NCBI RefSeq assembly: GCF_900104095.1
Contig: NZ_FNJO01000004.1
Span: 382,817 to 432,339, forward strand
Reading direction: 5' to 3'
Source: Ralstonia sp. 25mfcol4.1
Lineage (GTDB): Bacteria > Pseudomonadota > Gammaproteobacteria > Burkholderiales > Burkholderiaceae
Length of the DNA stretch: 49,523 bases
In this document: piece by piece, positions 1 through 9,807 of the stretch
How the letters are laid out: each line of letters begins with the position of its first letter
Position numbering within the stretch: the first letter of the stretch is position 1
Program-made: the position numbers and the translations under genes
Notes under the pieces: generated by a model
Told to the model about the DNA's origin: nothing
Database searches by the model: none
The model's input: the letters and a program-made list of their open reading frames with translations, nothing else

Positions 1-3000
1 TTGGTGGTGTTGCCCGAGATATTCGTCGAGCCGTTACCTCCGGTGTTGATGGTGCCATTGCCGTTGTCGACGCCAGTTCCATCGGTGGTGTTGCCCGAGA
101 TATTTGTCGAGCCGTTACCGCCCGTATTGATAGTGCCGTTACCGTTGTTCACCCCGGTACCGTTCGTCGAGTTACCCGAGACATTGGTCGAGCCATTGCC
201 GTCGGTATTGATCGAACCATTGCCGTTATCGACGCCAGTTCCATCGGTGGTGTTGCCCGAGATATTGGTCGAGCCGTTGCCGCCGGTGTTAATGGTCCCG
301 TTACCGTTGTTCACCCCGGTACCGTTGGTCGAGTTACCCGAGACGTTGGTCGAGCCATTGCCGTCGGTGTTGATGGATCCATTGCCGTTGTCAACGCCGG
401 TACCGTTGGTGGTGTTGCCCGAGATATTCGTCGAGCCGTTACCTCCGGTGTTGATGGTGCCGTTGCCGTTGTCCACGCCAGTACCGTCCGTCGTATTGCC
501 GGAGATGTTGGTGGAGCCGTTGCCGTCGGTTGTGATTGATCCGTTCCCGTTGTCGACGCCTGTTCCGTTAGTCGAATTACCGGAAATATTGGTCGAGCCA
601 TTCCCACCAGTGTTGATGGTGCCGTTTCCGTTATCCACCCCAGTGCTGTTCCCGGAACCGCCCGAGATATTGGTCGAACCGTTGCCTCCGGTGTTGATCG
701 AACCGTTCCCATTGTTGACGCCGCTTCCGTTGGTCGAGTTACCCGAGACATTGGTCGACCCGTTGCCGTCAGTGGTAATCGATCCATTACCGTTGTCTAC
801 ACCGGTACCGTCGGTCGTATTGCCCGAGATGTTCGACGAGCCATTGCCCCCGGTGTTAATGCTGCCGTTACCGTTGTTGACGCCGGTCCCATTGGTCGAG
901 TTACCCGAGACGTTGGTCGAGCCATTGCCCTGCGTGTCAATGGTGCCGTTGCCATTGTCAACGCCAGTTCCATCGGTGGTGTTGCCGGAAACGTTTGTCG
1001 ACCCATTGCCGTCAGTGGTAATCGAACCGTTACCGTTGTCTACACCGGTACCGTCGGTCGTATTGCCCGAGATATTGGTCGAGCCATTACCGCCGGTGTT
1101 AATTGTGCCGTTACCGTTATCGACGCCGGTGCCGTTCGTGGAATTCCCCGAGACATTGGTGGACCCGTTGCCGTCCGTGTTGATCGAACCGTTGCCGTTA
1201 TCGACGCCGGTGCCGTTCGTCGAATTCCCCGAGACATTGGTGGACCCGTTGCCGTCCGTGTTGATCGAACCGTTGCCGTTGTCTACGCCTGGGCCGCCGG
1301 TAGAGTTGCCCGAGATATTGGTCGAGCCGTTGCCACCTGTGTTGATGGTGCCGTTGCCGTTATCCACACCGGTACCGTTGCCGGAATCACCCGTGACGTT
1401 CGTCGATCCATTGCCACCGGTGTTAATGGTGCCATTGCCGTTATTGACACCCGTGCCGTTGGTCGAGTTGCCAGACACATTGGTCGAACCATTGCCCTGG
1501 GTGTCGATCGTGCCGTTACCGTTATCGACGCCCGTACCATTCGTAGTATTGCCCGAAATATTCGTCGAGCCGTTACCCCCGGTATTGATGGTCCCGTTGC
1601 CGTTATCGACGCCGGTACCGTCCGTCGTATTGCCGGAAACGTTGGTCGACCCGTTGCCGCCCGTATTTATCGAGCCGTTGCCGTTGTTGACACCCGTGCC
1701 GTTAGTCGAATTCCCCGAGACATTGGTGGAACCGTTGCCTTGTGTGTCAATCGTCCCGTTGCCGTTATCAACGCCGGTGCCATTGGTGGTGTTACCCGAG
1801 ATATTCGTCGAGCCGTTTCCACCCGTGTTGATCGTGCCATTTCCGTTGTTGACGCCGGTTCCGTCCGTCGTATTACCTGAGATATTGGCCGATCCGTTGC
1901 CGTCGGTATTGATCGAACCATTGCCGTTGTCTACCCCAGTGCCGTTGGTCGAGTTACCCGAGACATTGGTCGAACCATTGCCCGCCGTGTTGATGGAGCC
2001 ATTGCCGTTGTCGACGCCGGTGCCATTGGTCGAGTTACCGGTGACGTTGGTCGAGCCGTTGCCGTCAGTATTGATGCCCCCGCCATTGTCGACACCCGAG
2101 CCATTCGTCGAGTTACCGGTGACGTTGGTCGAGCCGTTGCCGCCTGTATTGATGGAGCCGTTGCCGTTACTGACGCCCGTACCGCCGGTCGAATTACCCG
2201 AGATATTGGTGGATCCGTTGCCCCCGGTATTGATGGTGCCATTGCCGTTGTCTACGCCCGGGCCGCCAGTGGAGTTGCCCGAGACGTTGGTCGAGCCATT
2301 GCCCTGGGTGTCGATCGTGCCATTGCCGTTATCGACGCCAGTGCCATTGGTGGAGCCGCCCGTAACGTTGGTCGAGCCATTACCGTCAGTATTAATGCCA
2401 CCGCCGTTGTCTACGCCAGTGCCATTGGTCGAGTTGCCAGTGACATTGGTCGAACCATTGCCGCCGGTGTTAATCGAGCCGTTTCCGTTGCCGACGCCAG
2501 TACCGTTGGTCGAGTTGCCCGACACGTTGGTCGTGCCGTTGTCGGTCGTATCGATCGTCCCATTACCGTTATCTACGCCAGTACCGTCCGTGGTGTTACC
2601 GGAGATATTGGTCGAGCCATTGCCATCGGTGTGAATCGAGCCGTTTCCGTTATCCACGCCGGTACCGTTGGTGGTATTGCCCGAGATATTGGTCGAACCA
2701 TTGCCACCCGTGTCGATCGTGCCATTGCCGTTATCTACGCCAGTACCATTGGTGGAGCCGCCGGTGACGTTGGTCGAGCCATTGCCGTCGGTGTTGATAC
2801 CACCGCCGTTGTCCACGCCCGAGCCATTGGTCGAATTGCCGGTGACATTGGTCGAGCCATTGCCACCGGTGTTAATCGAGCCGTTTCCGTTGCCGACGCC
2901 AGTACCGTTGGTCGAGTTGCCCGAGATATTGGTCGAACCGTTGCCCTGGGTGTCGATCGTGCCATTGCCGTTATCTACGCCAGTACCATTGGTGGAGCCG

Positions 3001-4540
3001 CCGGTGACGTTGGTCGAGCCATTGCCGTCGGTGTTGATACCGCCGCCGTTGTCCACGCCCGAGCCATTGGTCGAATTGCCGGTGACATTGGTCGAGCCAT
3101 TGCCGCCGGTGTTAATCGAGCCGTTTCCGTTGCCGACGCCAGTACCGTTGGTCGAGTTTCCCGAGATATTGGTCGAACCGTTGCCCTGGGTGTCGATCGT
3201 GCCATTGCCGTTATCTACGCCAGTACCATTGGTGGAGCCGCCGGTGACGTTGGTCGAGCCATTGCCGTCGGTGTTGATACCGCCGCCGTTGTCCACGCCC
3301 GAGCCATTGGTCGAATTGCCGGTGACATTGGTCGAACCATTGCCACCGGTGTTAATCGAGCCGTTTCCGTTGCCGACGCCAGTACCGTTGGTCGAGTTAC
3401 CCGAGATATTGGTCGAACCGTTGCCCTGGGTGTCGATCGTGCCATTGCCGTTATCGACGCCAGTACCATTGGTGGAGCCACCCGTGACGTTGGTCGAGCC
3501 GTTGCCGTCGGTATTGATGCCGCCGCCGTTGTCTACGCCCGAGCCATTGGTCGAATTGCCGGTGACATTGGTCGAGCCGTTGCCACCCGTGTTAATCGAC
3601 CCGTTTCCGTTATGGACGCCAGTGCCATTGGTCGAGTTACCCGACACGTTTGTCGTACCGTTGTCCGTCGTATTGATGGTCCCGTTACCATTGTCTACGC
3701 CAGTACCATCCGAAGTGTTGCCGGAGATATTGGTCGAACCGTTGCCGCTCGTATTGACTGAGCCATTGCCGTTATCGACCCCGGTGCCGTTGGTCGAGCC
3801 GCCCGTGACGTTTGTCGAGCCATTGCCGTCGGTGTTGATACCGCCGCCGTTGTCCACGCCCGAGCCGTTGGTCGAATTGCCCGTGACATTGGTCGAGCCA
3901 TTGCCACTGGTATTGATCGAGCCATTGCCGTTATCGACACCCGTACCGTTGCTCGAACCGCCGGTGATGTTGGTCGAGCCGTTTCCGCCGGTGCTGACGC
4001 TGCCATTGCCATTGTCCACGCCGGTGCCATTGCCTGAGCCACCCGTGATGTTTGTCGAGCCATTGCCATCAGTGTTGACGCGGCCGCCGTTGTCGACGCC
4101 AGAGCCGTTGGCCGAGTTTCCGGTAATGTTCGTTGTGCCGTTACCGTCCGTATCGACCGTACCGTTTCCGTTTTTCACCCCGACGCCATTTACCGAGGTG
4201 CCGGATAAATTGGTCGTACCGTTGTCGGTCGTATTGATGGAGCCGTTACTGTTATCTACACCCGTGCCATTGGTGGTACTGCCAGCAATATTGGTCGAGC
4301 CGTTTCCACCAGTGCTGATCGAACCATTGCCGTTATCGATGCCATGTCCATTCGTCGAATGCCCCGTGACATTCGTCGAACCGTTGCCGTTTGTATTGAT
4401 CGAGCCATTTCCGACATTGGAAAGTACGCCAATGCCGTTGACGACGCCTGAACCATTCGTGGAAGTTCCCGAAATGTTCGTCGACCCATTACCGTCTGTG
4501 CTGATGTTCCCTTGAATACGAACACCTGCACCATTTGCCG
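1..4540 (-). repeat. About 55 tandem ~81-bp (27-residue) coding repeats in the adhesin
   Basis: On the coding strand each unit reads roughly NTDGNGSTNxSGN followed by STNGTGVDNGNGSI. The same phrase recurs every 81 bp, for example TGCCCGAGATAT at 10 and 91. Some units lack one codon and are 78 bp, with a GGG in place of NGNG. Drift is mainly synonymous or Asn/Asp/Thr/Ser swaps. The units probably form turns of an extended beta-helix stalk. Confidence 0.93.
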
Positions 4541-7500
4541 AGTTGCCAGTGATGCTTGTCGAGCCGTTTCCAATAGTACTGATGGTGGAATTGCCCGTCG
4601 GGCTCATGGCTACGCCGGCCCCGTTATTCGAACTACCCGTAACGGCAAGGGAACCGTTGCCGGATACTTCCGCCACGGGCCGCAACCATACGCCAGCACC
4701 GTTACCGGTCGCAGTTCCGCTCAGATTAACCCCGGCCTGACCACCGATGTTGAGAATGCTGGCTACGAACACGCCCGCCCCATCAACAGTTGTTCCGTTG
4801 GCAGTTAACGTCGCATTCCCAGTCAGATCTGTTGTGCCGGTCAAATCAACGGCGCGACGATTTGTGGAATTTCCCGAAAAAATCGCTCCACCATCATCCG
4901 AGATGTTCAACTGCCCGGAAACATATACGCCGGTTTCGTTCGCCGAGGTACCCGTGGCAGTCAATTTGCCATTGTCGGACACAGTAGCATTAACAATATC
5001 GACGCCTCGACCGTTTGTGGAGGTACCTGAAAAATTCGCTCCGGCGCCATCAGAGATATTCAACTGCCCGGACACAAATACGCCGGTTCCATTCGCCGAG
5101 GTACCCGTGGCAGTCAATGTGCCATTGCCGGACACAGTGGCATTTACAATATCGATGCCTCGACCGTTTGTGGAGTTACCTGAAAAATTCGCTCCAGCGC
5201 CATCAGAGATATCCAACTCCCCGGACACAAATACGGCGGCTTCATTCGCCGAGGTACCCGTGACAGACAATGTGCCATTGCCGGACACCGCAGCATTTCC
5301 GATCTCAACGCCTCGATTATTCGTGGACGCGCCTGTGATGTTCAGCGCCGCATTTCCCGTGGCGTTGAGGCTTCCTACCACAACACCACTGCCATTACCG
5401 CCGGTTCCGGTGATGTTCATTCCGACGTTGTCGCCGGACAAACTTACCCGCTCAATAACGGCACCGGCACCATTGGCACTGCTGCCATCGATATTGATTG
5501 ATGCATTGTCTGTGCCCCGGATATAACCGGTGTCTGCATCGCCAAAGGGCCGCATCCAGACAACACCCGATCCGTCCCCTTGCGATGTACCTTGGATATT
5601 CAGCCTGGAGCCTCCGGACACATTGATATCCGTAGCGTAGCCGACGACGCCTCGACCCAGAACGGAACTGCCGTTCAAACTCAATGTTCCACCATTGGAT
5701 ACCTGAATAGCCTGACTGCCGCTGTAGTAGCCATGGTTGACCGGGTTGTACCCCGAAGCGATGCCGACCAGATTCGTGGAGTGACCTTCAAACGAGACAT
5801 CGGCACCGTCGATATTCATCCTTACCACATGATCGATACCGAGGGCGTTCTGCGATGTGCCGCGTACATTCAGTGTCCCACCCAGCACGGCGAGATTGGC
5901 TGCGGAATTAAATGCCGTGGTCCCAATCATCACGCCACTGGCATCGACCGAAGTACCAGTAATATTCAGAGTTCCTGCTCCGGTCTTGGTGATATTTGAC
6001 GAAACCGAGAAAGCCACGCCGGCGCCGGCATTTGCGTTGCCGGTGATCTCGCCACTGCCGACCGATAAATTGCCACCAAAAAATACGGCAGCGTCCGTTC
6101 CACCTGTCGTGTTACCCGATACCCGGATATCCCCGCCGTTCAGATCGATGGTGCTACCGCCGTTCTGCCGGACTAGTCCGTTCGTGCCCCCCATCGCGGC
6201 CGTCAGATTCAGATTCAGCTCATTCGATGTCGAGGTGATATTCCCGTTCAGCGTGATGCTGCCGTTGGCAGCCAGGGTCAGGTTGGCCGCGCCGCCCGCC
6301 GTCTTGCTGATATCCGCACCACCTTGCTGCGTGATGTTTCCCGTGGCCGTACCCGAACTGGCGGTGGTAATCGTGACGTCCGTACCGTTGTTCAGCGCGT
6401 CGTTGATCGATGTGTTGCGGACCGTTGCCGTGTTGTTGGTACCGGCGTCGAAGCCGCCGGAGAGGTTGCCGTTATAGCCGGCATCGGCACCCGTACCGAT
6501 TGTGATATCTGTCGGGTCAATCAGCCAGTGCCCGGATTTTCCATTCGGTGCCGCAGCCGTGACCGTGCCTTGCACGTTGAGCTTGTGACCCGACGTTTCA
6601 ACGAACCCGCCATCGCCGTTCAGCGCGCCTGCGTCGATACGCGCACCGCCATCCACCTGCGTGAAATTGGCGAATGCCACGCCGTCCTGGAGCAGCGTCG
6701 CCGCGTCCGTGCCGGCCAGCTTGCCCAGGCTGTCGCCGCCCAGCACCACCTTGCCGCCGGCTGCGTCGCCCTTCACGTTGATCGACGCATTGCCGAACAG
6801 GCCCACGCGGTCGCCCGACAGCACCACCGTGCCGCCCTTGCCGCCCGCCGCCGTGCTGGACGCATCGATGGCGCCGGTCATCGTCACGTCGCCAGTCTTG
6901 CCGGCGTCCGCCACCACCGTGCCGGCGCGCACCACGCCGCTCAGGTTCACCACCGTCTTGAGCAGCGTGTCCTTGCCCCGCGCGGTCAGCAGCACCGTGC
7001 CGTCCTGGGCGCGGATATTGCCGCTGTTTTCCACCAGCGCGTTGGCCGTGGCGTTGGTCAGCGTTACCGAGATGCCCTGGCCGTTGTTCAGCGCGAACGT
7101 GGCGCTGTCGCCGGCTGCCAGCACGACCTGGCCGCCAGCACCGGCGTTGATCGAACCGCTATTGCGTACCTGGTCGCCGACCAGCGTGACAAAGCCGGCA
7201 GCGTTGATATCGCCCTCGTTGATGACGCCGGCCTGCTTGCCCGTTGCGCCGAGCGCCAGCGGGTTGCCGGCCATGAACGCGTTGACATCGATCGATTTGG
7301 TGGTGGCCAGCAGCGAACCCACGTTGACCACGGCGCCCCGGCCGAACAGCACACCGTTGGCGTTCTGGATCAGCACCTGGCCGTTGGCCAGCAGCGACCC
7401 CTGGATGTTGGACGGCACGCCACCGGTCACACGGTTCAGCGCCTGCGCCTGCGCGTTGGGCTGGTTGAACTGGACGGTGTTGCCCTTGCCGATGTTGAAG

Positions 7501-7814
7501 GTGTTCCAGTCGATCACGGTGCGCTGGCTGCCCTGATCGATGTGCATGGTGTTGCCGTTCGGCTGCGAGATCGTGGCTTGCCCGGCCACCACGTTGCCGT
7601 TGGTCGGCAGGGCCTGCGCGAAGGCCTGGCCCGACTCCAGAATCAGCATGGCCAGCGCGATGGAGGTCATCGCGGACACCACGCCGAACTGGGCGCCATT
7701 TGCGTCGCCACCCCCCTCGCCGGGGCGCTTGCCCTGGCTCTTCACGTTCTCCGCAACGGCCACCAGCATGCCGAGTCGCTTGCTGAATACGCGACGATAC
7801 CGATTCTTGTTCAT
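1..7814 (-). CDS. Giant filamentous-haemagglutinin-like (TpsA) adhesin, 3' end outside window
   Basis: The reading frame is open from the ATG at 7814 to the left edge (at least 2604 codons) with no stop, so the C-terminus is missing. Residues 1-30 (MNKNRYRRVFSKRLG...) look like the extended signal peptide region of large secreted adhesins, followed by a hydrophobic stretch near residues 45-65 ending AQA. The next ~120 residues match the haemagglutination-activity (TPS) domain, with VIDWNTFNIGKGNTVQFNQP and a QNANGVLFGRG motif. A long beta-helix-like Gly/Asn/Thr-rich region follows, then three 51-residue repeats, then about 55 repeats of ~27 residues to the edge. TPS-domain proteins are exported by an outer-membrane TpsB partner; none is in the window. 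The gene is divergent from an RcsB-like regulator at 8546. Adhesion or biofilm function is inferred from family. Confidence 0.92.
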   Translation of the reverse strand, partial: MNKNRYRRVFSKRLGMLVAVAENVKSQGKRPGEGGGDANGAQFGVVSAMTSIALAMLILESGQAFAQALPTNGNVVAGQATISQPNGNTMHIDQGSQRTVIDWNTFNIGKGNTVQFNQPNAQAQALNRVTGGVPSNIQGSLLANGQVLIQNANGVLFGRGAVVNVGSLLATTKSIDVNAFMAGNPLALGATGKQAGVINEGDINAAGFVTLVGDQVRNSGSINAGAGGQVVLAAGDSATFALNNGQGISVTLTNATANALVENSGNIRAQDGTVLLTARGKDTLLKTVVNLSGVVRAGTVVADAGKTGDVTMTGAIDASSTAAGGKGGTVVLSGDRVGLFGNASINVKGDAAGGKVVLGGDSLGKLAGTDAATLLQDGVAFANFTQVDGGARIDAGALNGDGGFVETSGHKLNVQGTVTAAAPNGKSGHWLIDPTDITIGTGADAGYNGNLSGGFDAGTNNTATVRNTSINDALNNGTDVTITTASSGTATGNITQQGGADISKTAGGAANLTLAANGSITLNGNITSTSNELNLNLTAAMGGTNGLVRQNGGSTIDLNGGDIRVSGNTTGGTDAAVFFGGNLSVGSGEITGNANAGAGVAFSVSSNITKTGAGTLNITGTSVDASGVMIGTTAFNSAANLAVLGGTLNVRGTSQNALGIDHVVRMNIDGADVSFEGHSTNLVGIASGYNPVNHGYYSGSQAIQVSNGGTLSLNGSSVLGRGVVGYATDINVSGGSRLNIQGTSQGDGSGVVWMRPFGDADTGYIRGTDNASINIDGSSANGAGAVIERVSLSGDNVGMNITGTGGNGSGVVVGSLNATGNAALNITGASTNNRGVEIGNAAVSGNGTLSVTGTSANEAAVFVSGELDISDGAGANFSGNSTNGRGIDIVNATVSGNGTLTATGTSANGTGVFVSGQLNISDGAGANFSGTSTNGRGVDIVNATVSDNGKLTATGTSANETGVYVSGQLNISDDGGAIFSGNSTNRRAVDLTGTTDLTGNATLTANGTTVDGAGVFVASILNIGGQAGVNLSGTATGNGAGVWLRPVAEVSGNGSLAVTGSSNNGAGVAMSPTGNSTISTIGNGSTSITGNSANGAGVRIQGNISTDGNGSTNISGTSTNGSGVVNGIGVLSNVGNGSINTNGNGSTNVTGHSTNGHGIDNGNGSISTGGNGSTNIAGSTTNGTGVDNSNGSINTTDNGTTNLSGTSVNGVGVKNGNGTVDTDGNGTTNITGNSANGSGVDNGGRVNTDGNGSTNITGGSGNGTGVDNGNGSVSTGGNGSTNITGGSSNGTGVDNGNGSINTSGNGSTNVTGNSTNGSGVDNGGGINTDGNGSTNVTGGSTNGTGVDNGNGSVNTSGNGSTNISGNTSDGTGVDNGNGTINTTDNGTTNVSGNSTNGTGVHNGNGSINTGGNGSTNVTGNSTNGSGVDNGGGINTDGNGSTNVTGGSTNGTGVDNGNGTIDTQGNGSTNISGNSTNGTGVGNGNGSINTGGNGSTNVTGNSTNGSGVDNGGGINTDGNGSTNVTGGSTNGTGVDNGNGTIDTQGNGSTNISGNSTNGTGVGNGNGSINTGGNGSTNVTGNSTNGSGVDNGGGINTDGNGSTNVTGGSTNGTGVDNGNGTIDTQGNGSTNISGNSTNGTGVGNGNGSINTGGNGSTNVTGNSTNGSGVDNGGGINTDGNGSTNVTGGSTNGTGVDNGNGTIDTGGNGSTNISGNTTNGTGVDNGNGSIHTDGNGSTNISGNTTDGTGVDNGNGTIDTTDNGTTNVSGNSTNGTGVGNGNGSINTGGNGSTNVTGNSTNGTGVDNGGGINTDGNGSTNVTGGSTNGTGVDNGNGTIDTQGNGSTNVSGNSTGGPGVDNGNGTINTGGNGSTNISGNSTGGTGVSNGNGSINTGGNGSTNVTGNSTNGSGVDNGGGINTDGNGSTNVTGNSTNGTGVDNGNGSINTAGNGSTNVSGNSTNGTGVDNGNGSINTDGNGSANISGNTTDGTGVNNGNGTINTGGNGSTNISGNTTNGTGVDNGNGTIDTQGNGSTNVSGNSTNGTGVNNGNGSINTGGNGSTNVSGNTTDGTGVDNGNGTINTGGNGSTNISGNTTNGTGVDNGNGTIDTQGNGSTNVSGNSTNGTGVNNGNGTINTGGNGSTNVTGDSGNGTGVDNGNGTINTGGNGSTNISGNSTGGPGVDNGNGSINTDGNGSTNVSGNSTNGTGVDNGNGSINTDGNGSTNVSGNSTNGTGVDNGNGTINTGGNGSTNISGNTTDGTGVDNGNGSITTDGNGSTNVSGNTTDGTGVDNGNGTIDTQGNGSTNVSGNSTNGTGVNNGNGSINTGGNGSSNISGNTTDGTGVDNGNGSITTDGNGSTNVSGNSTNGSGVNNGNGSINTGGNGSTNISGGSGNSTGVDNGNGTINTGGNGSTNISGNSTNGTGVDNGNGSITTDGNGSTNISGNTTDGTGVDNGNGTINTGGNGSTNISGNTTNGTGVDNGNGSINTDGNGSTNVSGNSTNGTGVNNGNGTINTGGNGSTNISGNTTDGTGVDNGNGSINTDGNGSTNVSGNSTNGTGVNNGNGTINTGGNGSTNISGNTTDGTGVDNGNGTINTGGNGSTNISGNTT
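2701..3660 (-). repeat. Higher-order 240-bp tandem repeat (four copies) inside the adhesin repeats
   Basis: Four consecutive 240-bp blocks (2701-2940, 2941-3180, 3181-3420, 3421-3660) are nearly identical. Each consists of an 81+78+81 bp trio. Blocks two and three differ at only a few positions, whereas neighbouring repeats outside are much more diverged. This points to recent block duplication. Confidence 0.9.
4863..5315 (-). repeat. Three 153-bp (51-residue) coding repeats in the adhesin
   Basis: Copies start at about 4863, 5016 and 5169, each exactly 153 bp apart. They encode a unit with FVSG/YVSGQLNISDGAGANFSG followed by a DIVNATVSGNGTLTATGTS phrase. They form a second repeat family between the TPS domain and the 27-residue array. 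Confidence 0.88.
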
Positions 7815-8545
7815 GGACTGATCCTAAAAATTGATTGCACGGCATCCGTCCCGCATCGCGCGGCGACGGATGAGAGCGCAGGCATTGCGGCGGGCATCGC
7901 TACGGCGATGTTCGGCAGGCAAGCCCTGCGATATCTCGCTTCCGGGAGTCGGGAGCGCGGGCGCACACGTCTGGTGGTTGCCGCGTTCGTGGCCTTCTGG
8001 CGAATTCGCCAGAACGCTTTTTGGCGATTCCTCGCTTCGGATCGTATGGAAGACGCCTTCGCTGCGTAATCGCAGATTTCCTAAAGTGCGGGCGTGTGGA
8101 AAAAACACCGCAGCCATGCGGACCTTGCTCAAAGGACAAGCCGCAGAACGTGAATAGTAATTCGACGAAATTCGGCCCAATGCCACTGCATTGCGCCAAA
8201 TTCGAGTTAGTTCCATAGGCGGATATCCGTCTGATCAGCAGACTCGTCAGATTGCCTTTTCGCAGTCAGCCATTTCTGGATATGGCGCACGGGCCGGGCG
8301 ATCCGATTCAGCAGGAAATGGAAATGGAAGTTCTTCCATCCTGCACGGGATGCCGGAAATCTACGCTCTTATTTGCGCTGTCTGGGCAGTGGCCTCACAC
8401 GCCGAGATTTGAAAGTCGCGATCTGAAAGATCGAATACTTGCGGCGATATATCGGCGCTTGCAGTTGCCGGCCCCGTAATGCAATCGGCTGGCGGTGCGC
8501 TGTCGCCCGGCCAAATCACACCGGCATATTCCGGGAAATCGCACT
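7815..8545. promoter_or_regulatory. Divergent intergenic region between adhesin and RcsB-like regulator
   Basis: There are 731 bp without a convincing gene. The part from about 8070 to 8300 is visibly poorer in GC than its flanks, as expected for a promoter region serving both the adhesin (leftward) and the regulator (rightward). Short open frames here have no recognisable protein character. No specific operator can be named. Confidence 0.5.
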
Positions 8546-9193
8546 ATGACCACCATTCGCGTCATGCTGGCTGACGATCATCCGTTCATTGTGTTCGGCC
8601 TGCGCGAGATGCTCGGCAAACGGCTTGGCTTCCATGTGGTGGCCGAAGCCACCAACCCGCAAATGCTGCTGGAAAACCTGGCACAAAACGAATGCGATGT
8701 CCTGATAACCGATTTCTCGATGCCTTGTGATAATGCGCCGGACGGCCTTGCATTGCTGCATTCCATTCGTACGAGATTTCCGAAGGTCAGGATCGTGGTG
8801 CTGACCATGCTCGATAATCCCGCCCTGCTTGGCTGCATGCGCAAGGCCGGGGCGCTGTCGTTGCTGAACAAGCGCGACGGGATGCAGGAATTGTCCAAAG
8901 CCGTCATTGCCGCGTTCCAGGGCCGCGAGCATTCGAGTCCATCGGTCAGGAAGGCACTGGCCAAGCTCGGCGCGGCAAGTGCGGAAGCCCTTGCCATCGG
9001 CAGGCTCAGTCCGCGCGAGATCGAGGTGCTGCGGCTTTACGTCGGCGGGATGACCACCTCCGACATTGCCCGCTATCTGAACCGGAGCATCAACACGGTC
9101 AGCACGCAGAAACACAGCGCCCTGCGCAAGATCGGCGTGAAGAACGATGCGGAGCTTTTCGACTACGCGATCGAGCATGGGCTCAAGGCGTAG
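8546..9193 (+). CDS. RcsB/FimZ-like LuxR-family response regulator
   Basis: 215 residues starting MTTIRVMLADDHPF. The receiver domain (1-125) has the acidic pair D10-D11, phosphoacceptor D56 in LITDFSMP and K109. The C-terminal LuxR-type helix-turn-helix reads LSPREIEVLRLYVGGMTTSDIARYLNRS with NTVSTQKHSALRKIGV. The DxSMP and SxQKxSAxxKxGV phrases are especially RcsB-like. The ATG at 8546 is chosen because the receiver fold starts immediately; an in-frame GTG at 8495 would add 17 unlikely residues. No histidine kinase lies next to it. Its divergent position beside the adhesin gene suggests it controls adhesin transcription (inference). Confidence 0.9.
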   Translation: MTTIRVMLADDHPFIVFGLREMLGKRLGFHVVAEATNPQMLLENLAQNECDVLITDFSMPCDNAPDGLALLHSIRTRFPKVRIVVLTMLDNPALLGCMRKAGALSLLNKRDGMQELSKAVIAAFQGREHSSPSVRKALAKLGAASAEALAIGRLSPREIEVLRLYVGGMTTSDIARYLNRSINTVSTQKHSALRKIGVKNDAELFDYAIEHGLKA

Positions 9194-9220
9194 CCGATTT
9201 CTTAAAAGTAGTGCCGCTTC

Positions 9221-9256
9221 AAAAAAAACCCCGAGCCGTGATGGACCGGCCCGGGG
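9221..9256 (-). terminator. Rho-independent terminator for leftward transcription
   Basis: CCCCGAGCCG and CGGCCCGGGG (9229-9256) form a stem with one mismatch. Eight A residues at 9221-9228 give a U-tract when read leftwards. It lies just beyond the stop of the short ORF at 9284-9400 and also separates that region from the regulator ending at 9193. Confidence 0.7.
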
Positions 9257-9283
9257 GTGGGAAGGGGATACGCGGTCGAGGGG

Positions 9284-9400
9284 TCAGCCCGTGATGCCAA
9301 AGGCCGAAAGGGCCTTCGACGCAAAGGCCACCTGGGCGGCGGCACGTCCGACATCGAACGACTTCCAAAATCCGCGATGAATCTTCGGCGAGCCCGGCAC
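9284..9400 (-). CDS. Possible 38-residue small protein
   Basis: A leftward ORF with a GTG start would encode a peptide beginning MPGSPKIHRGFWKSFDVG and ending LSAFGITG. Its second half (VGRAAAQVAFASKALSAFGITG) reads like an amphipathic or membrane-associated helix. A typical intrinsic terminator follows 27 bp after the stop. The ribosome-binding site is weak and the family is not recognised. It could be a genuine short gene or the remnant of a longer one; the frame is open upstream to about 9470 without an ATG. Confidence 0.3.
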   Translation of the reverse strand: MPGSPKIHRGFWKSFDVGRAAAQVAFASKALSAFGITG

Positions 9401-9807
9401 GCCTGCGTCCGTCCGACGATGTGCGTCGAACGCTGCATTTGAGCCGTCAACGCGCCATGCTGTAAACTACGCCCCTTCCGTCGTACGGGCCCGGCCGTTT
9501 GATGCCTTTCAGGCACTCCGGCCATCGCCATTGTCGAAGTGGTGCGGCGGATATCGGATTCCTCAGGGCCCTGCGCCCGTCCCTGGCTTGCCTGCGCCTT
9601 GCCCGCAGCATTCGCCTTCTGACTTCGACCCTCGATCCGGGCCCTGCGCCCCTGGCTGCATCTGGCGGCCGTAACCCGGATAACGCCCCGTGCGCCTTCG
9701 CCAGAAGGGCTTCCGCGCGGGACTGGAACCCCCTCAGGTAGTTGCCTGAACCGACCCTTGCCGACGCTTGTGCGCGCCGGCCGGATCCGTATTCCGGAGG
9801 ACAATTC
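9401..9807. other. Porin upstream region, no convincing gene
   Basis: About 400 bp precede the porin GTG. A possible promoter TTGAGC (9439-9444) with TGTAAA (9461-9466) would leave a leader of roughly 330 nt. Open frames across 9500-9740 have Arg/Pro-rich composition and no family resemblance. No regulatory RNA could be identified by eye. Confidence 0.3.

Noticed and set aside
1..4515. Long proline/leucine-rich rightward reading frames (PLPLSTPVP-type repeats) and Ala/Gly/Val-rich ones
   Set aside because: They are the antisense translations of the adhesin repeats; the leftward frame starts with a signal peptide and TPS domain and is open throughout.
1..4540. CRISPR-like regularly spaced repeat
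   Set aside because: Repeats are contiguous 81-bp coding units with graded divergence, no unique spacers and no cas genes.
6324..8069. 581-codon rightward frame opposite the adhesin N-terminus
   Set aside because: Arg/His/Ala-rich shadow of the TPS domain and crossing the adhesin start codon.
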